From Syntrophomonadaceae bacterium (lineage in GTDB: Bacteria > Bacillota > DSM-12270 > Thermacetogeniales > Thermacetogeniaceae): 64,000 nt of DNA. A program made the position numbers and the translations under genes. Below, piece after piece: positions 46,639 to 55,472 of the stretch. Each line of letters begins with the position of its first letter. Positions within the stretch are counted from its first letter, which is position 1. The notes below the pieces were generated by a model. The model ran no database searches. It was not told the DNA's origin and saw only the letters and a list, made by a program, of their open reading frames with translations. The stretch lies in the NCBI GenBank assembly GCA_012840385.1, contig DULK01000078.1, positions 62,001 through 126,000 of the forward strand, given 5' to 3'.

Positions 46639-47310
46639 TTATGAATTTATTATTCTTGCCAGATGGCCGCTTTCATTGCGTAGCCAGTCCAAAACCCGAA
46701 ACCGGAAATGCACCGGCCCCGGCCAACCGCTTTCCTCTTTGTTTTCGATGTTTTCTATTCTATGCAGCTGTTCTCCGGCCACAACCTCTTGAATTCCTTT
46801 ACCGGAATCGCTCATCCCCACATTAGTGCTGGATATATCCACGAAACAAAGGGGCGGGAAAAGGACACACCACCAGTTCGCCCCCTTACCCTCACCCAGC
46901 ACCACACGCACCGCTTCGTAACCGCCGGCGGGCAGAACGATATTCCCATAGGCCCTGGCCGGAAAAGTAAACCTACCTATCAGGACCCGCACGGGATACT
47001 TGAACCCCGCGTTATCTAGCGTTTCCCGGGCAATGCTTGCGATCTGGCGGCGGTTTTCCAATACTATCTCCCGCGCCTCGTTGTAACCGGCAGCCTTTTC
47101 AAGCTGCGGTTTTAAGAAACTAACCAAGGCATCCCGGACCAGATATTTGGCCTCCTGATCCCTCCGATGATCACTGTTGGCAATTACATGAAATCTGAGC
47201 AGGTTATGATAGGTAGAGGCTTTCCTTGCCCGGTTGTTCTCACCTGTTTGTAAAATTAATCCTAAGAGCAGCAAACCCACAACTAAAATTAAGACCGCTC
47301 TGCTTCTCAT
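46639..47310 (-). CDS. spoIIR: Stage II sporulation protein R (SpoIIR)
   Basis: Secreted from the forespore to trigger pro-sigma-E processing by SpoIIGA. 223 residues with an N-terminal membrane/signal segment AVLILVVGLLLLGLIL, then LLRFHVIANSDHRRDQEAKYLVRDALV and FTFPARAYGNIVLPAGGYEAVRVVLG, the SpoIIR signature. It is encoded 14 bases downstream of sigG, away from its usual Bacillus position, and completes the signalling set spoIIGA-sigE-spoIIR in one locus. Confidence 0.93.
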   Translation of the reverse strand: MRSRAVLILVVGLLLLGLILQTGENNRARKASTYHNLLRFHVIANSDHRRDQEAKYLVRDALVSFLKPQLEKAAGYNEAREIVLENRRQIASIARETLDNAGFKYPVRVLIGRFTFPARAYGNIVLPAGGYEAVRVVLGEGKGANWWCVLFPPLCFVDISSTNVGMSDSGKGIQEVVAGEQLHRIENIENKEESGWPGPVHFRFRVLDWLRNESGHLARIINS

Positions 47311-47324
47311 GGGTATCTCCCCTA

Positions 47325-48095
47325 TTAAATGTACTTCCTCATATGGTTCAGGGCAGCTTTTTCCAAACGGGATACCTGTGCTTGAGAGATGCCTATTTCT
47401 TCGGCTACTTCCATCTGGGTTTTGCCTTCGAAGAAGCGCAGGGTGAGGATTAGCTTTTCCCGATCGCTCAACTTCCGGAGGGCTTCCCGGATTGAAATCC
47501 TTTCCAGCCAGTTAACGTCATGGTTCTTTTCATCCCCGATCTGGTCCATAACGAAGATCGGGTCGCCTCCATCATGGTAGATGGGTTCAAACAATGAAAC
47601 CGGCTCCTGAATGGCATCCATGGCAAAGACAATTTCTTCCCTGGACATGTTCAGCTCTTCGGCGATCTCGCTGACCGACGGCTCCCGGGAATGCCTGTTT
47701 ACGAGGGACTCCCTCACCTGGATCGCCTTGTAGGCAGTATCCCGCAGGGAACGGCTTACCCGGATTGGGTTATTGTCCCTCAGATATCGCCTGATCTCCC
47801 CGATAATCATCGGCACCGCATATGTGGAAAACTTAACGTTTTGACTGAGGTCAAAATTATCAATTGCCTTGATCAAGCCAATACAACCAACCTGAAAGAG
47901 ATCATCGACGTATTCTCCTCTGTTTGTAAAACGCTGGATAACACTGAGCACCAGGCGGAGGTTGCCTTTAATCAACTTCTCCCTCGCCGACCGTTCACCG
48001 TTTTTCATCGCCAGGAACAGTTCCCGCATCTGAGCACTTGATAATACTGGGAGCTTAGCCGTATTTACGCCGCAAATCTCAACTTTGTTAACCAC
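47325..48095 (-). CDS. sigG: RNA polymerase sporulation sigma factor SigG
   Basis: Late forespore sigma factor. N-terminus NKVEICGVNTAKLPVLSS is the SigG signature (anti-sigma contact region). Region 2 reads RLVLSVIQRFTNRGEYVDDLFQVGCIGLIKAIDNFDL, and region 4 TQMEVAEEIGISQAQVSRLEKAAL. About 256 residues from GTG at 48095; the ATG at 48137 lacks a ribosome-binding site. It lies downstream of sigE behind a terminator, so it has its own promoter or depends on read-through, as in Bacillus. Confidence 0.95.
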   Translation of the reverse strand: MVNKVEICGVNTAKLPVLSSAQMRELFLAMKNGERSAREKLIKGNLRLVLSVIQRFTNRGEYVDDLFQVGCIGLIKAIDNFDLSQNVKFSTYAVPMIIGEIRRYLRDNNPIRVSRSLRDTAYKAIQVRESLVNRHSREPSVSEIAEELNMSREEIVFAMDAIQEPVSLFEPIYHDGGDPIFVMDQIGDEKNHDVNWLERISIREALRKLSDREKLILTLRFFEGKTQMEVAEEIGISQAQVSRLEKAALNHMRKYI

Positions 48096-48182
48096 TCCGC
48101 CACAATCCTCCCCAGTGATCCTTTGGTCGTTTTTCATTATTACCGCGGAGGTCTCAAATTATTCCGGGCGAAACCGGCAAAT

Positions 48183-48208
48183 AAAAAAGGGATAACCGGT
48201 GTTATCCC
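48183..48208 (-). terminator. Intrinsic terminator between sigE and sigG
   Basis: A minus-strand perfect 8-bp stem GGGATAAC/GTTATCCC with a 4-base loop is followed by six T. It lies 30 bases after the sigE stop and should separate sigE from sigG expression. Confidence 0.9.
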
Positions 48209-48237
48209 CTATTTCCTGAAATTAGCGCTCTGAAAAA

Positions 48238-48966
48238 CTATTCAATGCGGCAGATCTCTTTTCTCAACCGTTTGATTATCCTCTTTTCCAGGCGAGAAAT
48301 ATATGATTGGGAGATTCCCAGAAGATCGGCAACTTCCTTCTGGGTCTGCTCCTTTCCGTTGCGAAGGCCAAACCTGAGTTCCATAATCTTGCGCTCCCGG
48401 CTTGAAAGCTTATCGATTGCCGTATGCAACAGTTTCCGGTCTACTTCTTCTTCCAATTCCCGGTAAATGATATCATTTTCCGTTCCGAGCACATCCGAGA
48501 GGAGGAGTTCGTTGCCATCCCAATCAATATTCAGCGGTTCGTCAAAGGAAACCTCAGCCCTGGTCTTATTGCTGCGGCGCAGGTGCATCAATATCTCATT
48601 TTCGATGCACCTGGAGGCGTAAGTGGCCAGCTTGATCTTGCGCTGTGGTTTAAAGGTATTGACAGCCTTGATCAGCCCGATAGTCCCGATCGAGACAAGG
48701 TCCTCGATTCCCACTCCTGTGTTTTCAAACTTACGGGCAATATAAACCACCAACCTCAAATTACGCTCGATCAGCACGTTTCTGACCGAAGGATCCCCTG
48801 TTTCCAGCCGGTTAAGCAGCGTTGTCTCTTCATCACTGGTAAGGGGTGGAGGCAGCGCTTCGTGATTTCCGATATAGTAGACATGAGGCCGGTACTTCAA
48901 TCTCTGCAACAGCTTTATCAGCAGGAACTTAATAGACCAGCACAGTTGAAACCTCGGAATTCCCAT
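48238..48966 (-). CDS. sigE: RNA polymerase sporulation sigma factor SigE (pro-sigma-E)
   Basis: Early mother-cell sigma factor made as a membrane-bound precursor. The first about 28 residues ([20 protein letters not shown], then basic) form the pro-sequence; [13 protein letters not shown] marks the processing region and start of the mature protein. Region 2 reads [34 protein letters not shown]; region 4 has [23 protein letters not shown]. 242 residues. It follows its processing protease spoIIGA by 22 bases. Confidence 0.96.
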   Translation of the reverse strand: MGIPRFQLCWSIKFLLIKLLQRLKYRPHVYYIGNHEALPPPLTSDEETTLLNRLETGDPSVRNVLIERNLRLVVYIARKFENTGVGIEDLVSIGTIGLIKAVNTFKPQRKIKLATYASRCIENEILMHLRRSNKTRAEVSFDEPLNIDWDGNELLLSDVLGTENDIIYRELEEEVDRKLLHTAIDKLSSRERKIMELRFGLRNGKEQTQKEVADLLGISQSYISRLEKRIIKRLRKEICRIE

Positions 48967-48988
48967 AAAACTCCCCCTTAGCTTTTAT

Positions 48989-49903
48989 TTAAGCACCCGC
49001 CGGGGTATGTAACAGATCCGGATGAATCAGGGCCCGGTAGGCTCCCCTGGGAGACAAACGCCTGTTATAAAGGCAGATCACCACATTTGTATTTCGGATT
49101 TCTTGATCCCCGGCAAGAATCGTGATCTCCTCTGGTTTAAAACCGACCAACATGCCATGATGTTTGCCGATTGTCGTAAAGGGTATCAACCTGAACGGCA
49201 GCACCTCTCCATCTTCCCGGAAGGAGCTGGACAGCTTTGCAACTTCCAGTTCTCCCCCGGCGCCAAAGAGGTCCCTGGTATTTGGCGGCAAATAAGGAGC
49301 AATCACTTCGTGTTCGACTATGACAACCGGTGCCCCCGTCAGCGGATCTACCAGTTGATTCCCGGTATCGACCAGGCCGGTAATCTTCAATTCACGTCCG
49401 CCGACCTTGATTATTACAGGGACTCTCAACAGATCGCGCAAGAAGGACTTTTTCAGAGAAGGAACTCCCCATTTACCAAGGAGAATAGCAATCCCGAGCC
49501 CCAACGCAAGCCACAAATACGGGATGGGAAGGTTACTGAAGGAGGGATTGATCGAAAAATTGCTCATCAAGTAGATAAAGCCAAGCACGGTCCCCCCCAT
49601 GGTAAACGCTATTAGATAAAAATACAGGAGAACCCGGCCAAACTTCTTTATATGAAAGGGAATGAAGGCTACAACCAGCATGAGAAGGGATACCAGAAAT
49701 TTTACCCAGAAGGCAGTTAAAAAGCCAAGACCCGGAAGGAGCACGAATATGCTGTAACAGGACCCGAGACATGCCGCAGTAGCCAGGCGCCAGGGAACAC
49801 AACGGATTTGAGAGAGCCTGGCCGTTGCCCAGAGCGCTATATAATCCATAACAAAATTAACAATAAAGAGAATATCGACGTATATGTACGGCCTGCCGGG
49901 CAT
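48989..49903 (-). CDS. spoIIGA: Sigma-E processing peptidase SpoIIGA
   Basis: Membrane aspartic protease that cleaves pro-sigma-E. 304 residues: five or so hydrophobic segments in the N-terminal half (from YIYVDILFIVNFVMDYIALW), then the protease domain with the catalytic Asp in TGLVDTGNQLVDPLTG near residue 180. The ATG at 49903 has GAGG eight bases ahead; the longer reading to 49972 has no support. The promoter at 49992-50024 has the anomalous spacing known for spoIIG. Confidence 0.95.
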   Translation of the reverse strand: MPGRPYIYVDILFIVNFVMDYIALWATARLSQIRCVPWRLATAACLGSCYSIFVLLPGLGFLTAFWVKFLVSLLMLVVAFIPFHIKKFGRVLLYFYLIAFTMGGTVLGFIYLMSNFSINPSFSNLPIPYLWLALGLGIAILLGKWGVPSLKKSFLRDLLRVPVIIKVGGRELKITGLVDTGNQLVDPLTGAPVVIVEHEVIAPYLPPNTRDLFGAGGELEVAKLSSSFREDGEVLPFRLIPFTTIGKHHGMLVGFKPEEITILAGDQEIRNTNVVICLYNRRLSPRGAYRALIHPDLLHTPAGA

Positions 49904-49991
49904 AGTGTCCACCTCAAAAATAATCCGCCGGTTCCTGTTGCTTTCTCGTTTACCATTTATATGCGGACACATCCATGTCCATACCAGGGTA

Positions 49992-50024
49992 ATTATAAAC
50001 GATGTGATCAGAAAAACCTGTCAA
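49992..50024 (-). promoter_or_regulatory. spoIIG-type promoter with 21-base spacer and Spo0A-box-like site
   Basis: Perfect TTGACA (-35) and TATAAT (-10) are 21 bases apart, too far for ordinary sigma-A promoters. In Bacillus the spoIIG promoter has a similarly long (22-base) spacer and is activated by phosphorylated Spo0A. The plus strand reads TGTCAAA across the -35 region (50019-50025), close to the 0A-box TGTCGAA. Confidence 0.75.
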
Positions 50025-50040
50025 ATGTTGCCACTTATAA

Positions 50041-50072
50041 AAAATAAAACGGCTGTTTTTTTCAGCCGTTTT
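50041..50072 (-). terminator. Intrinsic terminator after ftsZ
   Basis: A minus-strand 10-bp stem AAAACGGCTG/CAGCCGTTTT with a 7-base loop ends in T4 and ATTTT. It begins 25 bases after the ftsZ stop and closes the division and cell-wall cluster. Confidence 0.85.
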
Positions 50073-50096
50073 CTGGGGTTGAGAGTTTAGTTCTCG

Positions 50097-51140
50097 TTAC
50101 CGGCGGCGGAGGAAGGCTGGTATATCAAGATCCTCCGAAGTGAAGGAACGGAGATCCACCACAGTCGAGTCTTTTTCTACGGCAGGCTTAGCATCAAACC
50201 CTGTGGCAATGACGGTTACCCTGACCTCATCCTCCAGTTCCTCATCAATGACTGCACCAAAGATGATGTTTGCCTCCGGGTCAGCGGCCTGAGAGATGAT
50301 CTCGGCTGCCTCATTTACCTCAAACAGTCCCAAATCCGGCCCCCCGGTAATGTTCAGTAATACGCCTTTCGCTCCCTCGATGGACGTTTCTAAGAGAGGG
50401 CTGGAGATCGCTATCCGGGCTGCTTCAGCCGCCCTGTTCTCTCCCCTGGCGCTGCCTATACCCATCAAGGCCGATCCCGTTTCTGTCATGATTGTTTTTA
50501 CATCGGCGAAATCTAAATTGATCAGGCCCGGAACAGCGATAAGATCAGAAATACCCTGGACACCCTGCCTCAAAACATCGTCCGCAATGCGAAAGGCCTC
50601 GTTGATGGATGTGCTCTTATCGACGACCTGGAGCAGCCGATCATTGGGAATGGTAATCAGGGTGTCAACTTTGGCTTTAAGCTCCTGAATACCCTTTTCC
50701 GCCTGATTGGCACGTTTCCTCCCCTCAAAAGTGAAAGGACGTGTCACCACACCAACCGTAAGTGCCCCGATTTCCTTCGCAACCTGCGCAACAACAGGAG
50801 CGCCACCGGTTCCGGTGCCTCCTCCCATACCCGCAGTTACAAAAACCATGTCGGCACCGCGCAAGGCTTGAGTCAGCTCTTCCCGGCTTTCCTCTGCAGC
50901 CTTTTGGCCGATTTCGGGATCTGCCCCCGCCCCCAGACCTTTTGTCAGCTTGGCTCCGATCTGTATTTTATGCTCTGCCAGGGACAGATTCAAAGCCTGG
51001 GCATCGGTGTTGACGGCGATGAAGTGCACACCCTTTAAACCAGCCTGAATCATCCTGTTAACAGCGTTGTTGCCGCCTCCACCAACCCCGATGACTTTAA
51101 TGTCGGCGAATTGATTGACATCGAGCTCCAATTCCAACAT
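50097..51140 (-). CDS. ftsZ: Cell division protein FtsZ
   Basis: Tubulin-like GTPase forming the Z ring. [18 protein letters not shown] is at residue 14, the GTP-binding tubulin motif [15 protein letters not shown] near 105, and the C-terminal FtsA/SepF-binding peptide DIPAFLRRR at the end. 347 residues, a short linker. It lies 21 bases downstream of ftsA, with its own terminator. Confidence 0.98.
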   Translation of the reverse strand: MLELELDVNQFADIKVIGVGGGGNNAVNRMIQAGLKGVHFIAVNTDAQALNLSLAEHKIQIGAKLTKGLGAGADPEIGQKAAEESREELTQALRGADMVFVTAGMGGGTGTGGAPVVAQVAKEIGALTVGVVTRPFTFEGRKRANQAEKGIQELKAKVDTLITIPNDRLLQVVDKSTSINEAFRIADDVLRQGVQGISDLIAVPGLINLDFADVKTIMTETGSALMGIGSARGENRAAEAARIAISSPLLETSIEGAKGVLLNITGGPDLGLFEVNEAAEIISQAADPEANIIFGAVIDEELEDEVRVTVIATGFDAKPAVEKDSTVVDLRSFTSEDLDIPAFLRRR

Positions 51141-51161
51141 CTCCCCGATAATCCCTCACTT

Positions 51162-52394
51162 CTAAAAAAGATCTTTAAACCATTTCTTTACTTTTTTAAC
51201 TAATCCCTTCAAAGACAAACTATCTTCTCCCTCTTCCAGTGAGTTAATCCGTTTTGAGCCGTATAACAGTAATCCAACGCCTGTTGCAAAATCCGGGCTG
51301 TGAATCACGTCTGCCAGCCCTCCCACCGCCTCCGGATAACCGACCCGGACCGGTCTTTGCAGTTCTTCAGACGCCAGTTCCACGATTCCCTCGGTCAAAG
51401 CCGTTCCTCCGGTCAGCACAATGCCGCCCGGCAGCAATCCGTGATAGCCGGACCTGTCTAATCTATCCTTGACCAGGCCAAGTATCTCCTGGACCCGGGG
51501 TTGGATAATACTTGCGATAGTTTTCTTGGAAACACGGCAGGTATCCTTGCCTCCAACACTGGAAACCTCTACCAGATCGTTCTCCGATGTCAAGGCAGGC
51601 AGCGTGCATCCGAATTCCTTTTTGATTTTTTCCGCCTGGTTCAACGGTGTCCGCAACCCCACCGCCAGGTCGCTGGTAATATAATCCCCTCCTACCGGCA
51701 ATACACACGTGAACCAGAGGGAACCCTGCTCAAAGAGAGCAATGTCGGTCGTACCACCTCCAATATCAACAACAACAACGCCCAACTCCTTCTCGGCAGG
51801 ATAAAGCACGGCTTCCCCTGATGCGTAAGCGTTCAACACCAACTCCTGAACATGGAACCCGGCGCGCTCGCAGCATTTTAACAGGTTTTGGACAGCCGCA
51901 TTGGTAATTGTGACGATGTGGGTTTCCACTTCCAGGCGTGATCCCATCATCCCTACCGGATACAGTATGTTATCATTTCCATCTATAATAAACTGGCGCG
52001 GAATCACATGAATGATCCGCCGGTCATGAGGCAGGGCAATGACCCGTGCCGCCTGGAGCACCCGGTCCACATCTTCCTGGGTGATTTCCTGATCGGGATT
52101 GGCCACTGCTACAACGCCGCGGTTATTAAGAGAGGAAATCGTAGTGCCGGTGATTCCCACATAACCGCCTTCGATTGGGCGCCCGCTCATCTGTTCTGCT
52201 TTATCAATTGCCTCTTCGATGGAACGGACCGTCTTTTCGATATCGATCACGCTACCCCTCCGTATCCCGGAAGAGGGGGCAACGCCATACCCGTAGATCT
52301 GAAGCTGTCCATCGGCACCTGCTTCTCCAACTATGACGGTAACCTTTGTAGTTCCTACATCGAGACCGACAATGGTGTTCGACCGGGCCACCAT
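51162..52394 (-). CDS. ftsA: Cell division protein FtsA
   Basis: Actin-like ATPase that tethers FtsZ to the membrane. N-terminal phosphate-1 motif IVGLDVGTTKVTVIVGE at residue 8, phosphate-2 VVVDIGGGTTDIALFEQG near 200, and the adenosine region GIVLTGGTALTEGI near 330. The C-terminal amphipathic tail (VKKVKKWFKDLF) is the membrane-targeting sequence. 410 residues. SD GGAGG precedes ATG. Confidence 0.97.
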   Translation of the reverse strand: MVARSNTIVGLDVGTTKVTVIVGEAGADGQLQIYGYGVAPSSGIRRGSVIDIEKTVRSIEEAIDKAEQMSGRPIEGGYVGITGTTISSLNNRGVVAVANPDQEITQEDVDRVLQAARVIALPHDRRIIHVIPRQFIIDGNDNILYPVGMMGSRLEVETHIVTITNAAVQNLLKCCERAGFHVQELVLNAYASGEAVLYPAEKELGVVVVDIGGGTTDIALFEQGSLWFTCVLPVGGDYITSDLAVGLRTPLNQAEKIKKEFGCTLPALTSENDLVEVSSVGGKDTCRVSKKTIASIIQPRVQEILGLVKDRLDRSGYHGLLPGGIVLTGGTALTEGIVELASEELQRPVRVGYPEAVGGLADVIHSPDFATGVGLLLYGSKRINSLEEGEDSLSLKGLVKKVKKWFKDLF

Positions 52395-52450
52395 GGCACC
52401 TCCGGTTAATTCCTTAACAAGAAAAATTCAACGCAAACTGCAAATTCCCT

Positions 52451-53257
52451 TTAAGTTTTATCAGTATTATACAATTTTTCTCCGTTCGTTCCACCTATTT
52501 GCTGATATTTAACAGCGGGTGCATTCACCGCCCTGATGTCCACATACTCCACAGGCATTGCACTGTTCAGGCTCTTCATAAAAGACACCGCCACGTGCAG
52601 CTTTTGGCTAAGGTTATCAGAGGATCCCAGCAGGACCGGAATTCCTTCCCGGCTGTAGGCAATCAGTTGCTCTTTTCCTGCTATGTTAAACTCGGAAAAA
52701 AAGTTCTGCACATCCGGGTCAAGAGCAGCAAGAATTGATATCATATCCCTGCTGGAGCTTACCTTTTTACCCAGTTCAGTGGTGCTCGCTTTGATTCCCG
52801 TGATTATGGGAAGGTTATAAGACCTCATGGATGATATCTTGTCCAAGCAGTAACCCTTGCGATCGATGACCAGGAAGGCATCATTCGCCAGAAAAAGGGC
52901 TCGGGGCTGGCGCTCCTTAATTTCAATCACGATGGTGCGAGGTAAGCGGCGCTTCACCTCTGCCCGTTCAATAAGAGGATCTTTCAGAAGACGCCTTTTT
53001 ACCCGGTCTGTATCTACCCGAAACAAATTTTGACCTTTACTCAAGCCGCTTTCCTCTGTCAACTCAGATAAGGAGATGCGCTGCAGTCCTTTGCCTTCAA
53101 TCTCCTGCAGTGCGAAAAAGGGTGACTGGCTGAAAAGATAAAGGGCCATAATAGTAAGGGTGATAACAAAAACGGTCTTCAATACCCCTGCAAATCTTCT
53201 AATATCAAGTTTCTTACGGCTTCTTCCCCTTCTTCTCCGGTAAGTGTTTTGCTTCAA
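52451..53257 (-). CDS. ftsQ: Cell division protein FtsQ/DivIB
   Basis: Divisome scaffold: a basic cytoplasmic tail (YRRRRGRSRKKLDIRRF), one membrane segment (TVFVITLTIMALYLFSQSPFF), a POTRA domain (LQEIEGKGLQRISLSELTEESGL) and the beta domain. 268 residues. Starts with TTG. Its position between murA and ftsA is typical of Firmicutes. Confidence 0.93.
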   Translation of the reverse strand: MKQNTYRRRRGRSRKKLDIRRFAGVLKTVFVITLTIMALYLFSQSPFFALQEIEGKGLQRISLSELTEESGLSKGQNLFRVDTDRVKRRLLKDPLIERAEVKRRLPRTIVIEIKERQPRALFLANDAFLVIDRKGYCLDKISSMRSYNLPIITGIKASTTELGKKVSSSRDMISILAALDPDVQNFFSEFNIAGKEQLIAYSREGIPVLLGSSDNLSQKLHVAVSFMKSLNSAMPVEYVDIRAVNAPAVKYQQIGGTNGEKLYNTDKT

Positions 53258-53300
53258 AGCCTGTCAACCCCTGAGTCAAAAAATAAAAGAGAAGTGATGA

Positions 53301-54551
53301 TCACTCGCGACGAATTTGAGCACCCAGTCGTCTTAGCTTTGCATCAAGTTTTTCGTAGCCCCTGTTTATATGTTCGACACCTTCGACAATAGTGGTGTTT
53401 TCTGCTGCCAGACCTCCCAAAACTAGGGCCGCTCCCGCACGCAGGTCGGTTGCTTCCACAAGGGCACCGGTGAGGTTTGGCACTCCGCTGATCACCGCGC
53501 TTCGCCCCTCCACCCTGATGTGCGCCCCCATGCGCCTCAGTTCACCCACGTGCTGGAACCGGTTCTCAAAAATATTTTCTGTGATGATACTGGTTCCCTG
53601 CGCCAGGCTGAGGAATACCATGAACTGGGGCTGCATATCCGTAGGAAAACCAGGGTAGGGAAGGGTGCGTATATCTAGGGCGTTCCAGGTATCTACACCC
53701 TTGACGATGATCCTGTCATCCTCCTCCCAAACCCGAATGCCGGCCTCTCGCAGCTTTGCGGTTACCGGTTCCACGTGTTCCGGGATGGTGTTAATAATCT
53801 CAATCTCTCCCCTGGTTATGGCTGCTGCCACCATAAAGGTCCCGGTTTCAATGCGATCGGGAATCACCCGGTAAGCAATTTCCCTGCCGACCCTGGAAAC
53901 CCCGTTTATTTGAATTATATCCAAGCCCGCCCCTCTGATCTCCGCGCCAAGCCTGTTCAAAAAGTTCTGCAGGTCAACAATCTCCGGTTCACGCGCGGCG
54001 TTTCTGATGGTTGTTGTGCCCTCTGCCAGGACGGCAGCCATCATGATATTTTCTGTGGCACCGACGCTGGGAAAGTCAAGATGAATCTCCGTGCCAGTTA
54101 ACTTCGCTGCCTCCATTTCAATGAAGCCGTGGTGTTCATGCACCTTTGCCCCAAGGTAGCCAAAACCCTTCAAGTGGAGATCCATCGGCCGGGAACCAAT
54201 GGTGCACCCACCCGGATAGGACGCTCTAACATTTCCTAAACGGCCCAGGAGCGCGCCCATCACCAGGTTTGATGCTCTCATTCGCCGCATTAAAGAGGCT
54301 GGAACCTCTGTGGAAGTGATATTAGACGGATCTATTTCCATTACATCGTCAAGCCATTTGACCTTCGCCCCAAGAGATTGTAACACTTCCTGCATCGTGA
54401 CCACATCGTCAAGGCGTGGAACCCCCTCAAGAACCAGAGGGGTGTCACTCAGGAGACAGGAGGCAAGAATCGGAAGAATGGCATTTTTTGCTCCGCTGAT
54501 TGTTACACTACCCTTTAACCTGGCTCCGCCGGTTATGATCAACCTTTCCAA
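53301..54551 (-). CDS. murA: UDP-N-acetylglucosamine 1-carboxyvinyltransferase
   Basis: First committed peptidoglycan step, target of fosfomycin. The catalytic Cys lies in SYPGGCTIGSRPMDLHLKG near residue 118; GAKNAILPILASCLL near 21 and PDRIETGTFMVAAAIT near 230 are conserved. 416 residues. Start TTG with GGGTG ahead. It closes the mur genes before ftsQ; Firmicutes often have a second murA paralogue elsewhere. Confidence 0.96.
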   Translation of the reverse strand: MERLIITGGARLKGSVTISGAKNAILPILASCLLSDTPLVLEGVPRLDDVVTMQEVLQSLGAKVKWLDDVMEIDPSNITSTEVPASLMRRMRASNLVMGALLGRLGNVRASYPGGCTIGSRPMDLHLKGFGYLGAKVHEHHGFIEMEAAKLTGTEIHLDFPSVGATENIMMAAVLAEGTTTIRNAAREPEIVDLQNFLNRLGAEIRGAGLDIIQINGVSRVGREIAYRVIPDRIETGTFMVAAAITRGEIEIINTIPEHVEPVTAKLREAGIRVWEEDDRIIVKGVDTWNALDIRTLPYPGFPTDMQPQFMVFLSLAQGTSIITENIFENRFQHVGELRRMGAHIRVEGRSAVISGVPNLTGALVEATDLRAGAALVLGGLAAENTTIVEGVEHINRGYEKLDAKLRRLGAQIRRE

Positions 54552-54557
54552 TCAAAC

Positions 54558-55472
54558 TCACCCTTCCTCCCCCACCAGCCGGATCTCAGGCACTAATTCA
54601 ATCCCGAATCGGGACCTGACCTGTTCTTTGATCATCTCGATCAGGGTAATTACCTGGCGCGCACTGGCATTTCCAAGATTGACAATAAAGTTGGCATGTT
54701 TAGGAGAAACCTGTGCATCCCCAACCCTTGCCCCCTTCAGACCTGCCAGTTCGATGAGTTCAGCGGCATAATGGCCAGGCGGATTGCGGAACACACTTCC
54801 CGCAGTAGGCAAATTGAGGGGTTGGGTTCTTCTGCGATAGGCAAGATTCTTCTCCATCCGCTCGGCAATCGCGAAAGGAGTTTCTGTTATCAATTGCAGC
54901 ACTGCTTTTAAAATGATCAGCTTTTGATCCAGCAAAGAAGAAGTGCGGTAACTGAATAAAAGATCCGACCCGGGCAAAAGCTTCCGATTCCCGTCGTATC
55001 CCACGACATCTACCTCAAGGACGAGATCCCCCAGGCATTGACCAAAGGCACCGGCATTCATCACCACGGCACCCCCCAGTGAGGCCGGTATTCCTGCTGC
55101 AAATTCCAGACCGCTTAAACCGGCTCGAAGGGCTATCCGGGATAGGGAAGGTAGCAGAATGCCGGCGCCCGCAAGGACCCGGTTCCCCTCCACCTGAACC
55201 GAATCAAGCCCCCCTTCAATTCTGAGAGCGAGGCCCCTGATCCCTCCATCCTGCACCAAGAGGTTGGAACCATTCCCGATTACGGTTACAGGCAGGCCAT
55301 ACTCCTCAGCAAATTTCAGGGCAGTTAGCACATCCCCCTCGGTTCGGGGGTTGCAGAGAAGGTCCGCGGGTCCGCCGATCCTCCAGGTGGTATAATCTCG
55401 CATCGGAGCAAGGGCAATTACCTTCCCCGTCACCTGTTGCCCGAGTTCCTGGGCCAGAACACTCCAGTTCAT
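54558..55472 (-). CDS. murB: UDP-N-acetylenolpyruvoylglucosamine reductase
   Basis: FAD enzyme reducing UDP-GlcNAc-enolpyruvate to UDP-MurNAc. YTTWRIGGPADLLCNP is near residue 27, the FAD-binding VIGNGSNLLVQDGG near 61 and the type II (no Tyr loop) region AGIPASLGGAVVMNAGAFGQ near 125, with NLPTAGSVFRNPPG near 225. 304 residues. Overlaps murC by four bases. Confidence 0.95.
   Translation of the reverse strand: MNWSVLAQELGQQVTGKVIALAPMRDYTTWRIGGPADLLCNPRTEGDVLTALKFAEEYGLPVTVIGNGSNLLVQDGGIRGLALRIEGGLDSVQVEGNRVLAGAGILLPSLSRIALRAGLSGLEFAAGIPASLGGAVVMNAGAFGQCLGDLVLEVDVVGYDGNRKLLPGSDLLFSYRTSSLLDQKLIILKAVLQLITETPFAIAERMEKNLAYRRRTQPLNLPTAGSVFRNPPGHYAAELIELAGLKGARVGDAQVSPKHANFIVNLGNASARQVITLIEMIKEQVRSRFGIELVPEIRLVGEEG

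Noticed and set aside
49022-49615. 197-codon plus-strand ORF opposite spoIIGA
   Set aside because: Shadow of spoIIGA; no known motif and no ribosome-binding site.
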